Source of the DNA: Mesorhizobium australicum WSM2073
Lineage (GTDB): Bacteria > Pseudomonadota > Alphaproteobacteria > Rhizobiales > Rhizobiaceae
Assembly (NCBI RefSeq): GCF_000230995.2
Contig: NC_019973.1
Span: forward strand, 682,001 to 746,000
Direction: 5' to 3'
DNA length: 64,000 bases
Below, one piece after another: positions 33,772 through 42,601 of this stretch (its first letter is position 1; each line of letters begins with the position of its first letter). The notes under the pieces were generated by a model that searched no databases, was not told the origin of the DNA, and saw only the letters and a list, made by a program, of their open reading frames with translations. A program made the translations under genes and the position numbers.

Positions 33772-35481
33772 TCAGGTTCCTGGTGCCTCGGCCCCGAACA
33801 GATCCCTGGCTTGCTCCATCGTATAGTAACCAAGCTGGACGTCCCGTGTGACCAGTTCCGGATCGCGCTCACGCGGATCGCCATAGCCGCCGCCACCCGG
33901 CGTGCCGACGCGCACGCGGTCGCCGGCCTTCAGCGGGATGTCCTGCTCCTTGGAGAGGTGCGGCGGCACATGCTCCTCGCCGTTGCGGAACACGGTCACG
34001 CTGTTGGGCTCGCCATCCCGACCGCCAAGGGCGCCCTGCGGACCGAAACGGCCATGGTCCATGACAAAGGAGGCGCGCGCCTCGCCGCGCAGGATCTCGA
34101 CCTCATAGGCGAGGCCAAAACCACCACGATGCTTGCCGGCGCCGCCCGAGCCTTCGCGCAAGGCATAGTGGCGATAGAGCACCGGAAAGGCCTGCTCCAT
34201 GATCTCGACCGGGGGCGACTTCGAAATGCCGATGGTCGAGCAGCCATTGGTCAGCCCGTCATGCCCCGAATTGCCGCCATAGCCGCCACCGGATATCTGG
34301 TACATGACGTAGTCGCGGCCGCGCGCCGGATCATTGCCGCCGAGCGCGAAATTGCCGCTAGAGCCGGCTGGGGCCGCCGTCACCTTGTCGGGCAGCGCCT
34401 GCACCATCGCCGCGAACACCGCCTCGGCGATGCGCTGCGACACTTCCGCCGCACAGCCAGACACGGGGCGCGGATACTTTGCGTCGAGGAACGTGCCCTC
34501 TGGCCGCTTGATCTCTAGCGGCTCGAAGGCGCCGGCGCTGATCGGCACGTCCGGAAAGATGTGGCGCATGGCGAGATAGACCGAGGACAGGGTCGTCGCC
34601 AGCACGCTGTTCATTGGTCCCGCACAAGGCTTTGACGAACCTGAAAAATCGAACGTCAGCGTGTCGCCCTTCTTGTCGACTGCGAGCGCTATGGTCAGCG
34701 GTTCGTTGACCACCCCGTCGGAATCGACAAAAGCCTTGGAGCGGTAGGTGCCATCGGGAATGGCCGCTATATTGGCGCGCATCTGCTCGGCGGCGCGGCG
34801 GCGTAGCTCGGCGATCGCCTCGACGACGGTTTCGTCTCCGTAACGATCCAGGATTCCATTGAGCCTGTCCTGGCCGATCAGCAGCGCGGCGGCCTGCGCC
34901 CGGATGTCGCCGATGCGCTGGTCGGCGACCCTGATGTTGGAGCAGATGATGGCGTAGATTTCAGGGTCGAGCACGCCCTTCTTGAACAGTTTTACCGGCG
35001 GCAGCCGCAGACCCTCCTGCTCGACAGCGGTCGCGGACGCGGAGAAGCCGCCGGGCACGGAGCCGCCGATGTCGGGCCAATGGCCGGTGTTCGACAGCCA
35101 GCAGAAGATCTTTCCGCCGCGGTAGACCGGCATGGCGAAGCGCACGTCCATCAGATGCGTGCCGCCGAGATAGGGATCGTTGACGATGTAGATGTCGCCC
35201 GGCTCCGGGGCCAGGCAGCGGCCGTCGGCAATCATCTCGATCACCGTCCTGGTCGAATATTGCATGACGCCGACAAACACCGGCAGGCCCTGACTGCCCT
35301 GCGCGATCAGCGAACCGTCGATGGCGGAATAGATGCCGTCCGAGCGGTCGTTGGCCTCGGCGATCACGGGCGAGAAGGCGGCGCGGGAAAAGGTCAGGTC
35401 CATCTCGTCGCAGACCTGCTGCAAAGCGGCCTGGAGCACCGAAAGCGTGATGGCGTCGAGCTTTGCGTTATCCACTGACAT
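33772..35481 (-). CDS. hyuB: Hydantoinase/oxoprolinase subunit B (HyuB)
   Basis: Protein of 569 residues, the ATP-dependent N-methylhydantoinase/5-oxoprolinase beta subunit. Characteristic segments are AAFSPVIAEANDRSDGIYSA, DIYIVNDPYLGGTHLMD and GSGGAGKHRGGFG (glycine-rich, near residue 480). ATG 35481, which gives MSVDNAKLDAITL, is the natural start; the in-frame extension is translation of hyuA's end. It begins one base after hyuA stops. HyuA and HyuB together open a cyclic amide with ATP. Creatinine/N-methylhydantoin, hydantoins and 5-oxoproline are all possible substrates. Confidence 0.9.
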   Translation of the reverse strand: MSVDNAKLDAITLSVLQAALQQVCDEMDLTFSRAAFSPVIAEANDRSDGIYSAIDGSLIAQGSQGLPVFVGVMQYSTRTVIEMIADGRCLAPEPGDIYIVNDPYLGGTHLMDVRFAMPVYRGGKIFCWLSNTGHWPDIGGSVPGGFSASATAVEQEGLRLPPVKLFKKGVLDPEIYAIICSNIRVADQRIGDIRAQAAALLIGQDRLNGILDRYGDETVVEAIAELRRRAAEQMRANIAAIPDGTYRSKAFVDSDGVVNEPLTIALAVDKKGDTLTFDFSGSSKPCAGPMNSVLATTLSSVYLAMRHIFPDVPISAGAFEPLEIKRPEGTFLDAKYPRPVSGCAAEVSQRIAEAVFAAMVQALPDKVTAAPAGSSGNFALGGNDPARGRDYVMYQISGGGYGGNSGHDGLTNGCSTIGISKSPPVEIMEQAFPVLYRHYALREGSGGAGKHRGGFGLAYEVEILRGEARASFVMDHGRFGPQGALGGRDGEPNSVTVFRNGEEHVPPHLSKEQDIPLKAGDRVRVGTPGGGGYGDPRERDPELVTRDVQLGYYTMEQARDLFGAEAPGT

Positions 35482-35482
35482 G

Positions 35483-37567
35483 TCAGGCCTCGCCAATGTC
35501 GATGATAATGTTGCCGTCTGCATCCGAGCGCGCGCGGTCGCCGGGTTCGAGCACGGTGGTCGCATCCATCTGTTCGAGGATCGCCGGCCCTTCGATGACT
35601 GCATCGAGCGGCAGCTTTTCCCTGCTGTAAACCGGCGTGTCGTGCCAACGCCCGGCGTACCAGACCGGTCGGATCTCGCGCCGCGCCCCGTCGAGCGTCC
35701 TTGCCCGCCCGGCCGGGTCGATCAGCCGCGACAGGTCGATCGCCGGTCGCACGCCGGTGACCGAGGTGTTGAGGTTGACGAGGTTGGCGCGGATTTCCGG
35801 CAGCTCCACCTTGAAGCGGGCGAAATAGGCTTTCTCGAACAACGCCTGCAATTGGCTCCGGTTCACCGACGCGGACGGAAGCGGCACGTTGATGATGTGG
35901 GTCTGGCCGACGAACTGCATGTCGGCGGAGTGGGTGACGCGGATCGTTTCCGGCTTCACCGCTTCCTTGGCGATCAGCTCTTCGCCTTCGTTCCGGTGCC
36001 GTTCCAGTACCTGGTGAAGCTGGCTTTCGTCCAGCACGGCCACGGGCTGGTTGATGGTGTTGACGAAGTCATGGCGCAGATCGGCGACGACGCAGCCGAG
36101 CGCGTTGGTGATGCCGGGCCGCGCCGGCACCAGCACTTTGGGCAGGCCGAGTTCGCGCGCGAGCGCCGTCGCATGCAGCGGCCCGGCGCCGCCGAAGGCG
36201 AACAGCGCGAAATCGCGGGGATCATGGCCGCGCGACACCGACACCATGCGGATGGCGCCGGCCATCTTCATGTTGCCGAGCCTGAGGACAGCGCCCGCCG
36301 CCTCGACACCCGACAGGCCGGTTGCCTTGCCGATCCTGTCCTCGAAAATCCTGGTGACGCGCTCCGATGTGACCGGGTTTTCGACGGCGAGCAGCTTCTT
36401 CGGCGCCAGCCGGCCGAGCACGAGGTTGGCGTCGGTGATCGTCGGCTCGGTGCCGCCGCGCCCATAGCAGATCGGGCCGGGATTGGCGCCGGCACTTTCC
36501 GGGCCGATCTGGATCAGGCCGGCCGCATCGACGCGGGCGATCGAGCCGCCGCCCGCGCCCACCGTGTGCACCGCCACCATCGGCACATGGATGGGCATGG
36601 CATATTCGATCTCGATCTCGTTCGAGACCGCCGGTTCGGCGTTGCGGATCAGCGCCACGTCGGTCGAGGTGCCGCCCATGTCGTAGGTGACGAGGTTTTC
36701 GAAGCCTGCGCGCTTGCCCGTATAGGCGGCGGCGATGACGCCGGAGGCGGGGCCCGACATGACCGTCTTGGCCGATTCACGTGTGACGAAGCGGGCCGAG
36801 ATCATGCCGCCATTGCCGTTCATGATCAGGAAGTCGCGGGCATAGCCCTTGTCGGCCAATTCCTTGCGCAGCCGCTCGACATAGCGCTCCAGGATCGGCT
36901 GCACCGAGGCGTTGACCGAGGCCGTCACCCCGCGCTCGAATTCGCGCGCCTCCGACAGCAGCGCATGGCCTGACGTGATGTAGCCGTTCGGCCAGGATTC
37001 GGCGGCGATCTCGGCCGCGCGCCGCTCATGCGCAGGGTTGGCATAGGAGTGGAGGAAATGGATGACGAGGGATTCGCAGCCGGCCGCGATCAGCGCCTGT
37101 ACCGCCTCGCGCATCTCGGCTTCATCGAGCGGCGTGCGCACCGCACCCGACGCCTCGACGCGCTCCGACACTTCGAGGCGCAGGTTGCGCGGAATGATGG
37201 GGACGAAGGTTCCGGTCATGCCATAGGGTTGCGGCCGCGTCCGCCGGCCGAGTTCGATCACGTCGCGAAAACCGCGCGTGGTGACCATGCCGGTCTTGGC
37301 CAGCCGGCGCTCCAGCACCGCATTGGTGGTGGTGGTCGTGCCATGCACGATGAGGTCGATTCCCTCGATCGGAAAGCCGGTGGCGCCAAGCGCCGAAACC
37401 ACGCCAAAGGCCTGGTTGTCGACAGTGGTCGGGGTCTTGGCCAGATACACCTTGCCACCGTCCTTGCCGTCGATCAGGAGCAGGTCGGTGAAGGTTCCGC
37501 CGACATCGATGCCGGCGACGACGCTGCCCAGGGAATCCGGCGGCTGCACCGAAAAATTCTCTTTCAT
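35483..37567 (-). CDS. hyuA: Hydantoinase/oxoprolinase subunit A (HyuA)
   Basis: ASKHA-fold ATPase subunit of 694 residues. The phosphate-1 motif VAGIDVGGTFTDLLLID is at ~12-28 and YDMGGTSTDVALI near residue 290 supplies the second ATP contact; HGTTTTTNAVLER near 72 is a family hallmark. Normal length. It leads the cluster hyuA-hyuB-SBP-gcvT on the minus strand. A TTGTATACTA operator-like site lies 84 nt upstream of its ATG, matching the GntR operator at 709-718. Confidence 0.9.
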   Translation of the reverse strand: MKENFSVQPPDSLGSVVAGIDVGGTFTDLLLIDGKDGGKVYLAKTPTTVDNQAFGVVSALGATGFPIEGIDLIVHGTTTTTNAVLERRLAKTGMVTTRGFRDVIELGRRTRPQPYGMTGTFVPIIPRNLRLEVSERVEASGAVRTPLDEAEMREAVQALIAAGCESLVIHFLHSYANPAHERRAAEIAAESWPNGYITSGHALLSEAREFERGVTASVNASVQPILERYVERLRKELADKGYARDFLIMNGNGGMISARFVTRESAKTVMSGPASGVIAAAYTGKRAGFENLVTYDMGGTSTDVALIRNAEPAVSNEIEIEYAMPIHVPMVAVHTVGAGGGSIARVDAAGLIQIGPESAGANPGPICYGRGGTEPTITDANLVLGRLAPKKLLAVENPVTSERVTRIFEDRIGKATGLSGVEAAGAVLRLGNMKMAGAIRMVSVSRGHDPRDFALFAFGGAGPLHATALARELGLPKVLVPARPGITNALGCVVADLRHDFVNTINQPVAVLDESQLHQVLERHRNEGEELIAKEAVKPETIRVTHSADMQFVGQTHIINVPLPSASVNRSQLQALFEKAYFARFKVELPEIRANLVNLNTSVTGVRPAIDLSRLIDPAGRARTLDGARREIRPVWYAGRWHDTPVYSREKLPLDAVIEGPAILEQMDATTVLEPGDRARSDADGNIIIDIGEA

Positions 37568-37650
37568 TGTCGAAACCCGAAATGCTGGGACTACGGAAAT
37601 GCCGCAGTTTGGAAAGGTGTTTTACGGCGGCATCTTGACGCAAATATCGT

Positions 37651-37660
37651 TTGTATACTA
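37651..37660. promoter_or_regulatory. GntR/FCD operator-like site TTGTATACTA upstream of hyuA
   Basis: Matches TTGTATACAA at 9 of 10 positions. Located between hyuA (start 37567) and the reductase gene (start 37787), in a locally AT-rich stretch. No GntR gene adjoins it, so it would be bound in trans, possibly by the regulator at 1-553 or another family member. Confidence 0.45.
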
Positions 37661-37786
37661 ATAAATTCCGGACACAAGAGCTTACCGCTTCGGTAGCGTG
37701 CATGGCATGCCGGAACCTGAATGGTTCGGGCGCGTACGGGAAAGTTTGGCGCCCGCGTCTCTCATTGGGCGAGAAGGTTGGAATCG

Positions 37787-38614
37787 ATGAACACCACGCC
37801 CGCGTTCAACACCGCTGAAGCCCGTCCGCTGCAGTTTCCGATTCCGGCCAATGTCTATGCCGAGACGGTCGTCTCGGTGAAACACTATACCGACCGGCTG
37901 TTCTCGTTCCGCATCACCCGGCCGCAGTCGCTGCGCTTCCGCTCGGGCGAATTCGTCATGATCGGCCTGCCCAATGCCGAGAAGCCGGTGTATCGCGCCT
38001 ACTCCGTTGCCAGCCCGGCCTGGGACGAAGAGCTGGAATTCTTCTCGATCAAGGTGCCGGATGGCCCGCTGACCTCCGAATTGCAGAAGATCCAGGTCGG
38101 CGACACCGTCATCATGCGCCAGAAATCGACCGGCACGCTGGTCGTCGACGCGCTGACCCCCGCCAAGCGCCTGTTCATGATCTCGACCGGGACCGGCATC
38201 GCGCCCTTTGCCAGCCTGCTGCGCGATCCCGACACTTACGAGAAGTTCGACCAGCTGATTCTGACCCACACCTGCCGCGACAATGCCGAGCTGATCTACG
38301 GCCAGGAACTGGTGGCGGCGCTCGAAAGCGACCCGCTGATCGGCGAGCTGACCACTGGGCGCGTGACGCTGTACAATTCGACGACCCGCGAAGAGTCGGC
38401 GCGCATGGGCCGCATCACCGCGCTGATCGGCTCCGGCAAGTTCTACGGCGACCTCGGCATCGAAAAGCTCAACCCCGAAACCGACCGCATCATGATCTGC
38501 GGCTCGATGCACATGCTGAAGGACGTCAAGGAGCTGGCCGAAAGCCTCGGCTTCCAGGAAGGTTCGCTCAACCATCCCTCGAGCTTCGTCGTCGAACGCG
38601 CCTTCGTCGGCTGA
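37787..38614 (+). CDS. fpr: Ferredoxin/flavodoxin-NADP+ reductase
   Basis: FAD enzyme of 275 residues that exchanges electrons between NADPH and ferredoxin or flavodoxin. The FAD motif R-A-Y-S-V-A-S is near residue 70, the pyrophosphate-binding segment STGTGIAPFASLLRD near 134, and CGSMHMLKDVKELAE lies near the C-terminus, which ends FVVERAFVG as in subclass I bacterial FPRs. ATG 37787 has GAAGGTTGGAA upstream. Stands alone, with a terminator-like hairpin downstream at 38635-38667; oxidative-stress or biosynthetic electron supply is the usual role. Confidence 0.93.
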   Translation: MNTTPAFNTAEARPLQFPIPANVYAETVVSVKHYTDRLFSFRITRPQSLRFRSGEFVMIGLPNAEKPVYRAYSVASPAWDEELEFFSIKVPDGPLTSELQKIQVGDTVIMRQKSTGTLVVDALTPAKRLFMISTGTGIAPFASLLRDPDTYEKFDQLILTHTCRDNAELIYGQELVAALESDPLIGELTTGRVTLYNSTTREESARMGRITALIGSGKFYGDLGIEKLNPETDRIMICGSMHMLKDVKELAESLGFQEGSLNHPSSFVVERAFVG

Positions 38615-38634
38615 GGCCAGCGCGTCTCCCAGAA

Positions 38635-38667
38635 AGCTGGTTTTGACCTTCCGGTCAAAGACCAGCT
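38635..38667 (+). terminator. Terminator-like hairpin after fpr
   Basis: AGCTGGTTTTGACC pairs with GGTCAAAGACCAGCT (14 bp, one bulged G) around TTCC. The T-run is offset, appearing ~13 nt later (GGCCTTTTT), so efficiency as an intrinsic terminator is uncertain. Confidence 0.5.
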
Positions 38668-38825
38668 GCTTTCGCGGCCTTTTTCAGCTATCCCTCGCTT
38701 GAGGACTCGTGAAGCGCGACTTCGCGGGCTATCTTCGTGCGTGTCGCCCAAAACTGTCGACGGCTTTGGGAGAAGGATGCGCGCGTGAGATATCAAGCGC
38801 ACGCCGCTGAAGGAAAGGGCAGGAG

Positions 38826-39872
38826 ATGAGCAGCACAATCCGCGAAGCCGATCTTGGCCCCAAGGTGAAGCCGCTGCCGGCGCGCACCGCCGCCAACACG
38901 CCGGTGCCGCTGGACCATCATTTCGCGCGCAATCCCGGCCTGAAACTCGACCTCGGTTTTCTCGAATCGGTACGCAGCGTCAACCGCTCCGCGCTGGAAC
39001 GCCGCGTCGCCAGCCTGACCAAGCGGCGCTCGATCAAGGCCGACAACCAGGCAGCCTGGCTGCTGCGGGCGATCGCCTGCATGGACCTGACGACGCTCAA
39101 CTCCAACGACACCGAGGAGCGCGTGCGCCGGCTCTGCGCCAAGGCGATCAACCCGCTGCGCCGCGACATCATGGAAGGCCTCGGCATTGCGGGCGAGACC
39201 ATCCGGCCCGCCGCCGTCTGCGTCTACCATCCCTTCGTCGCCACGGCCGTGGACGCGGTGCGCGGCACCGGCATCCATGTCGCCGCGGTCTCCACCGCCT
39301 TTCCGCATGGGCTGGCGCCGCTGTCGACCCGGTTGCAGGAGATCGAGGCCTCGGTGAAGGACGGCGCCGACGAGATCGATGTCGTCATCCCGCGCGGCCT
39401 GGTGTTCGGCGCCAAGTGGCGCGAGCTTTATAATGAAATCGTCTCGATGCGGGCCGCCTGCGGCGACGCGCATCTCAAGGTCATCTTGGGCACCGGCGAC
39501 CTCGCCACGCTGCGCAACGTCATGCTGGCCTCGATGGTGGCGATGATGGCTGGCGCCGATTTCATCAAGACGTCGACCGGCAAGGAAAGCGTCAATGCCA
39601 CACTGCCTGTCGGCCTCGCCATGGTGCGCGCCATCAGGGCCTATTTCGAGGAGACAGGCTATCTCATCGGCTTCAAGCCGGCCGGCGGCATTTCGACCGC
39701 GAAAGTCTCGCTCGACTGGCTGGTGCTGATGAAGGAAGAGCTCGGCCGTCCATGGCTGGAGCCGGAGCTGTTCCGCTTTGGCGCATCGAGCCTGCTGACC
39801 GATATCGAACGTCAGCTCGAGCATCATCTGACCGGGCATTATTCGGCCAATCACCGCCACGCGATGGCTTGA
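38826..39872 (+). CDS. deoC: Deoxyribose-phosphate aldolase DeoC
   Basis: Class I aldolase of 348 residues splitting 2-deoxyribose-5-phosphate into glyceraldehyde-3-phosphate and acetaldehyde. The Schiff-base Lys is K248 in GADFIKTSTGK and the second catalytic Lys is K284 in GFKPAGGIS. Longer than E. coli DeoC (~259 residues) because of an ~80-residue N-terminal extension, common in rhizobial and animal DeoC. It lies ~70 nt upstream of an aldehyde dehydrogenase that could remove the acetaldehyde; only a short repeat separates them. Confidence 0.93.
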   Translation: MSSTIREADLGPKVKPLPARTAANTPVPLDHHFARNPGLKLDLGFLESVRSVNRSALERRVASLTKRRSIKADNQAAWLLRAIACMDLTTLNSNDTEERVRRLCAKAINPLRRDIMEGLGIAGETIRPAAVCVYHPFVATAVDAVRGTGIHVAAVSTAFPHGLAPLSTRLQEIEASVKDGADEIDVVIPRGLVFGAKWRELYNEIVSMRAACGDAHLKVILGTGDLATLRNVMLASMVAMMAGADFIKTSTGKESVNATLPVGLAMVRAIRAYFEETGYLIGFKPAGGISTAKVSLDWLVLMKEELGRPWLEPELFRFGASSLLTDIERQLEHHLTGHYSANHRHAMA

Positions 39873-39874
39873 GC

Positions 39875-39927
39875 ACCCCCACCCCGATCGGCTTTGCCGA
39901 TCGACCCTCCCCACAAGGGGGAGGGTG
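39875..39927. repeat. Short palindromic repeat, family C, between deoC and the ALDH gene
   Basis: Two hairpins: CGATCGGC-TTT-GCCGATCG (39885-39903) and CCCTCCCC-ACAA-GGGGGAGGG (39905-39925). The same CTCCCC/GGGGAG module type appears in families A and B. The last bases run into the ALDH ribosome site (GGTGAAGGAGG), so folding may affect its translation. Confidence 0.6.
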
Positions 39928-39940
39928 AAGGAGGAACCTG

Positions 39941-42313
39941 ATGAACGTCCTTGAACGCTATCACGCCATGGAATACGGCCCGGCGCCGGAGGCTCGCAAC
40001 GAGGCCGATGCCTGGCTGGCCGGGCGCGATTTCTCCAAAGCGCTGTTCATCGGTGGCGACTGGAAAGCGGCCGGCGGCGGCAAGACCTTCGACACCAGCG
40101 AGCCGTCTTCCGGCAAGCTGTTGGCCAAGGTGTCCGATGCCAATGCCGCCGACATCGACGCGGCGGTTGCGGCAGCCGCAAAGGCGCTGCCGAAATGGAG
40201 CGCCAGTTCCGGATACCAGCGCGCGAAAGTGCTCTACGCCATCGGCCGCGCCATGCAGCGCCACCAGCGGCTGTTCGCGGTGCTTGAGACGATCGACAAC
40301 GGCAAGCCGATCCGCGAAAGCCGCGACATCGACGTGCCGCTGGCGATCCGCCATTTCATTCACCATGCCGGCTGGGCGCAGGCGCTGGAGAGGGATTTTC
40401 CCGGCCAAAAGGGGGTCGGCGTCGTCGGCCAGATCATCCCATGGAATTTTCCCCTGCTGATGCTGGCCTGGAAGATCGCGCCGGCGCTCGCGGCGGGCTG
40501 TACCGTGGTGCTGAAGCCGGCCGAGTTCACGCCGCTCACCGCCATTCTGTTCGCCGAGATCTGCGAGCGCGCCGGCGTGCCGAAAGGCGTCGTCAACATC
40601 GTGCAGGGCGGTCCGGAAGCGGGCGCGGCGATCGTCAACCACCCCGGCATCCAGAAAATCGCCTTCACCGGCTCCTCGGAAGTCGGCAAGATCATCCGCA
40701 AGGCCACGGCGGGCTCAGGGAAAAAGCTGTCGCTGGAACTTGGCGGCAAGTCGGCCTTCATCGTCTTCGAGGACGCCGATCTCGACAGCGCTGTCGAGGG
40801 CCTGGTCGACGGCATCTGGTTCAACCAGGGCCAGGTCTGCTGCGCCGGTTCGCGCCTGCTGGTGCAGGAAGGCATCGCCGATGCCTTGATCGCCAAGGTC
40901 AAGACACGGATGAGCCGGCTGCGTGTCGGCAGCCCGCTCGACAAGAACACCGATATCGGCCCGCTGGTCGACCTGACCCAGCTCGACCGGGTCAAGGGAC
41001 TGATCGCCGAAGGTGCCCGGCAGGGCGCCGTCTGCTGGCAGCCGGATGCAACGCTGCCGTCTTCCGGCTACTATCACCTGCCGACGCTCGCCACCGGTGT
41101 TTCGCCGGCTAATATTCTGGCGCAGGAAGAGGTGTTCGGGCCAGTGCTCGCCACCATGACCTTCCGCAACACCGAGGAAGCGATCGAACTCGCCAACAAC
41201 ACGCGCTATGGCCTCGCAGCCTCGGTGTGGAGCGAGAACGTCAACCTGGCGCTCCATGTCGCGCCGCAATTGAAGGCTGGCGTGGTCTGGGTCAACGGCA
41301 CCAACATGTTCGACGCCGCCTGCGGCTTCGGCGGCTATCGCGAGAGCGGTTTCGGCCGCGAGGGCGGGCGCGAGGGCATGTTCGAATATCTGGCGGCGAA
41401 ACTGCCGCTCGGCCCGGTCATCAAGCAGGCGACATCGTCGGTGCAGCCCGTGGAACAGGCGGACGGCGTCGCTATCGACCGCACCGCGAAGCTGTTCATC
41501 GGCGGCAAGCAGGTGCGGCCGGACGGCAATTACTCGCTTGCCGTCGCCACCGCCAAGGGCAAGCTCGCCGGCGAAGTCGGGCTCGGCAGCCGCAAGGATA
41601 TCCGCGATGCGGTTTCGGCTGCCCGCGCCTGCAAAAGCTGGCCGGAGGCGACCGCCTATAACAGGTCGCAGGTGCTTTATTACCTGGCCGAGAACCTTTC
41701 CGGCCGCTCGGAAGAATTTGCCGCCCGGCTCACCGAACTGACCGGAGCCAACACCAAGGCCGCGCGGGACGAGGTGGAGCTCTCGGTCGAACGGCTGTTC
41801 CTCTATGCCGGCCTCGCCGACAAGTTCGAGGGACGCGTGCACCAGCCGCCGGCGCGTGCCGTGACGCTGGCGCTGCATGAGCCGGTCGGCGTCGTCGGCA
41901 TCGTCGCGCCGGACAATCAGCCCCTGCTCGGCTTCATCTCGCTGGTCGCGCCGGCACTGGCCATGGGCAACACGGTGGTCGCCGTGCCTTCGGAACGGTA
42001 TCCGTTGCTGGCCACCGATCTCTATCAGGTCATCGAATATTCCGATGTGCCGGCCGGCGCCATCAACATCGTCACCGGACGCACCGCGGAGCTTGCCGGC
42101 GTGCTGGCCAAGCACGACGACGTCGACGGACTGTGGCTGGTCGCCGACGCGGATACCTGCGCCAAGGCGGAAGCCGAGTCCATCGGCAACCTCAAACGCG
42201 TCTGGAGCGGCAACGGCCGCAGCCTCGACTGGGCCTCGGAAGAAGCCGCCGGCGACGTTTTTCTGCGCCGTGCCATCGAGGTGAAGAATGTCTGGGTGCC
42301 TTACGGCGACTAG
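39941..42313 (+). CDS. Two-domain aldehyde dehydrogenase (ALDH16-like)
   Basis: Protein of 790 residues. Residues ~25-500 are a complete NAD-dependent aldehyde dehydrogenase: PWNFPLLMLAWKIAPALAAG, general base E266 in LELGGKS, nucleophile C300 in NQGQVCCAG. Residues ~515-790 are a second ALDH fold (TAKLFIGGKQVRP, VGVVGIVAPDNQPLLG) lacking the Glu/Cys pair, so catalytically dead. This architecture matches the ALDH16 class, where the pseudo-domain is structural. A strong AAGGAGG site precedes the ATG. Co-directional with deoC, suggesting acetaldehyde oxidation. The stop codon TAG is provided by repeat D1. Confidence 0.88.
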   Translation: MNVLERYHAMEYGPAPEARNEADAWLAGRDFSKALFIGGDWKAAGGGKTFDTSEPSSGKLLAKVSDANAADIDAAVAAAAKALPKWSASSGYQRAKVLYAIGRAMQRHQRLFAVLETIDNGKPIRESRDIDVPLAIRHFIHHAGWAQALERDFPGQKGVGVVGQIIPWNFPLLMLAWKIAPALAAGCTVVLKPAEFTPLTAILFAEICERAGVPKGVVNIVQGGPEAGAAIVNHPGIQKIAFTGSSEVGKIIRKATAGSGKKLSLELGGKSAFIVFEDADLDSAVEGLVDGIWFNQGQVCCAGSRLLVQEGIADALIAKVKTRMSRLRVGSPLDKNTDIGPLVDLTQLDRVKGLIAEGARQGAVCWQPDATLPSSGYYHLPTLATGVSPANILAQEEVFGPVLATMTFRNTEEAIELANNTRYGLAASVWSENVNLALHVAPQLKAGVVWVNGTNMFDAACGFGGYRESGFGREGGREGMFEYLAAKLPLGPVIKQATSSVQPVEQADGVAIDRTAKLFIGGKQVRPDGNYSLAVATAKGKLAGEVGLGSRKDIRDAVSAARACKSWPEATAYNRSQVLYYLAENLSGRSEEFAARLTELTGANTKAARDEVELSVERLFLYAGLADKFEGRVHQPPARAVTLALHEPVGVVGIVAPDNQPLLGFISLVAPALAMGNTVVAVPSERYPLLATDLYQVIEYSDVPAGAINIVTGRTAELAGVLAKHDDVDGLWLVADADTCAKAEAESIGNLKRVWSGNGRSLDWASEEAAGDVFLRRAIEVKNVWVPYGD

Positions 42314-42427
42314 AGCATGATGCCGGAAAGTGTGAAGCGGTTTTCGGACGACATCATGCTCTATCCCTTTGATTTGGAGACGGATTCAGCTTTCAGGTCG
42401 ACTCGACCTGAAATCATCCGGCTCTAG
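42310..42427. repeat. Composite rhizobial palindromic repeat, family D copy 1
   Basis: Bounded by inverted CTAGAGC (42310-42316) and GCTCTAG (42421-42427). Left half: GAGCATGATG...CATCATGCTC hairpin with internal GGAAAG...CGGTTTTCGG. Right half: TTTCAGGTCG-ACT-CGACCTGAAA. The first three element bases after C are the ALDH stop TAG. A shorter relative lies at 50235-50283. Confidence 0.8.
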
Positions 42428-42601
42428 GGCATGTCACACAGGGATCGCGATCGGGCTTGACGCCTGGCCATATGTTCTTTAACGAGAAAAAACATCTTTA
42501 TCAGTGAACTGGCACAGGCCGCACAATCGCGCCTGACTGGCACATGACGCTTTCGCCGGCCGCCGATAAAGGCAATTGACCCAAGCAGGCGAGGAAAAAG
42601 C

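Noticed and set aside
39885..39925. Rho-independent terminator between deoC and the ALDH gene
   Set aside because: The hairpins lack a U-tract and run straight into the ALDH ribosome site. They match the repeat modules seen elsewhere in the window.
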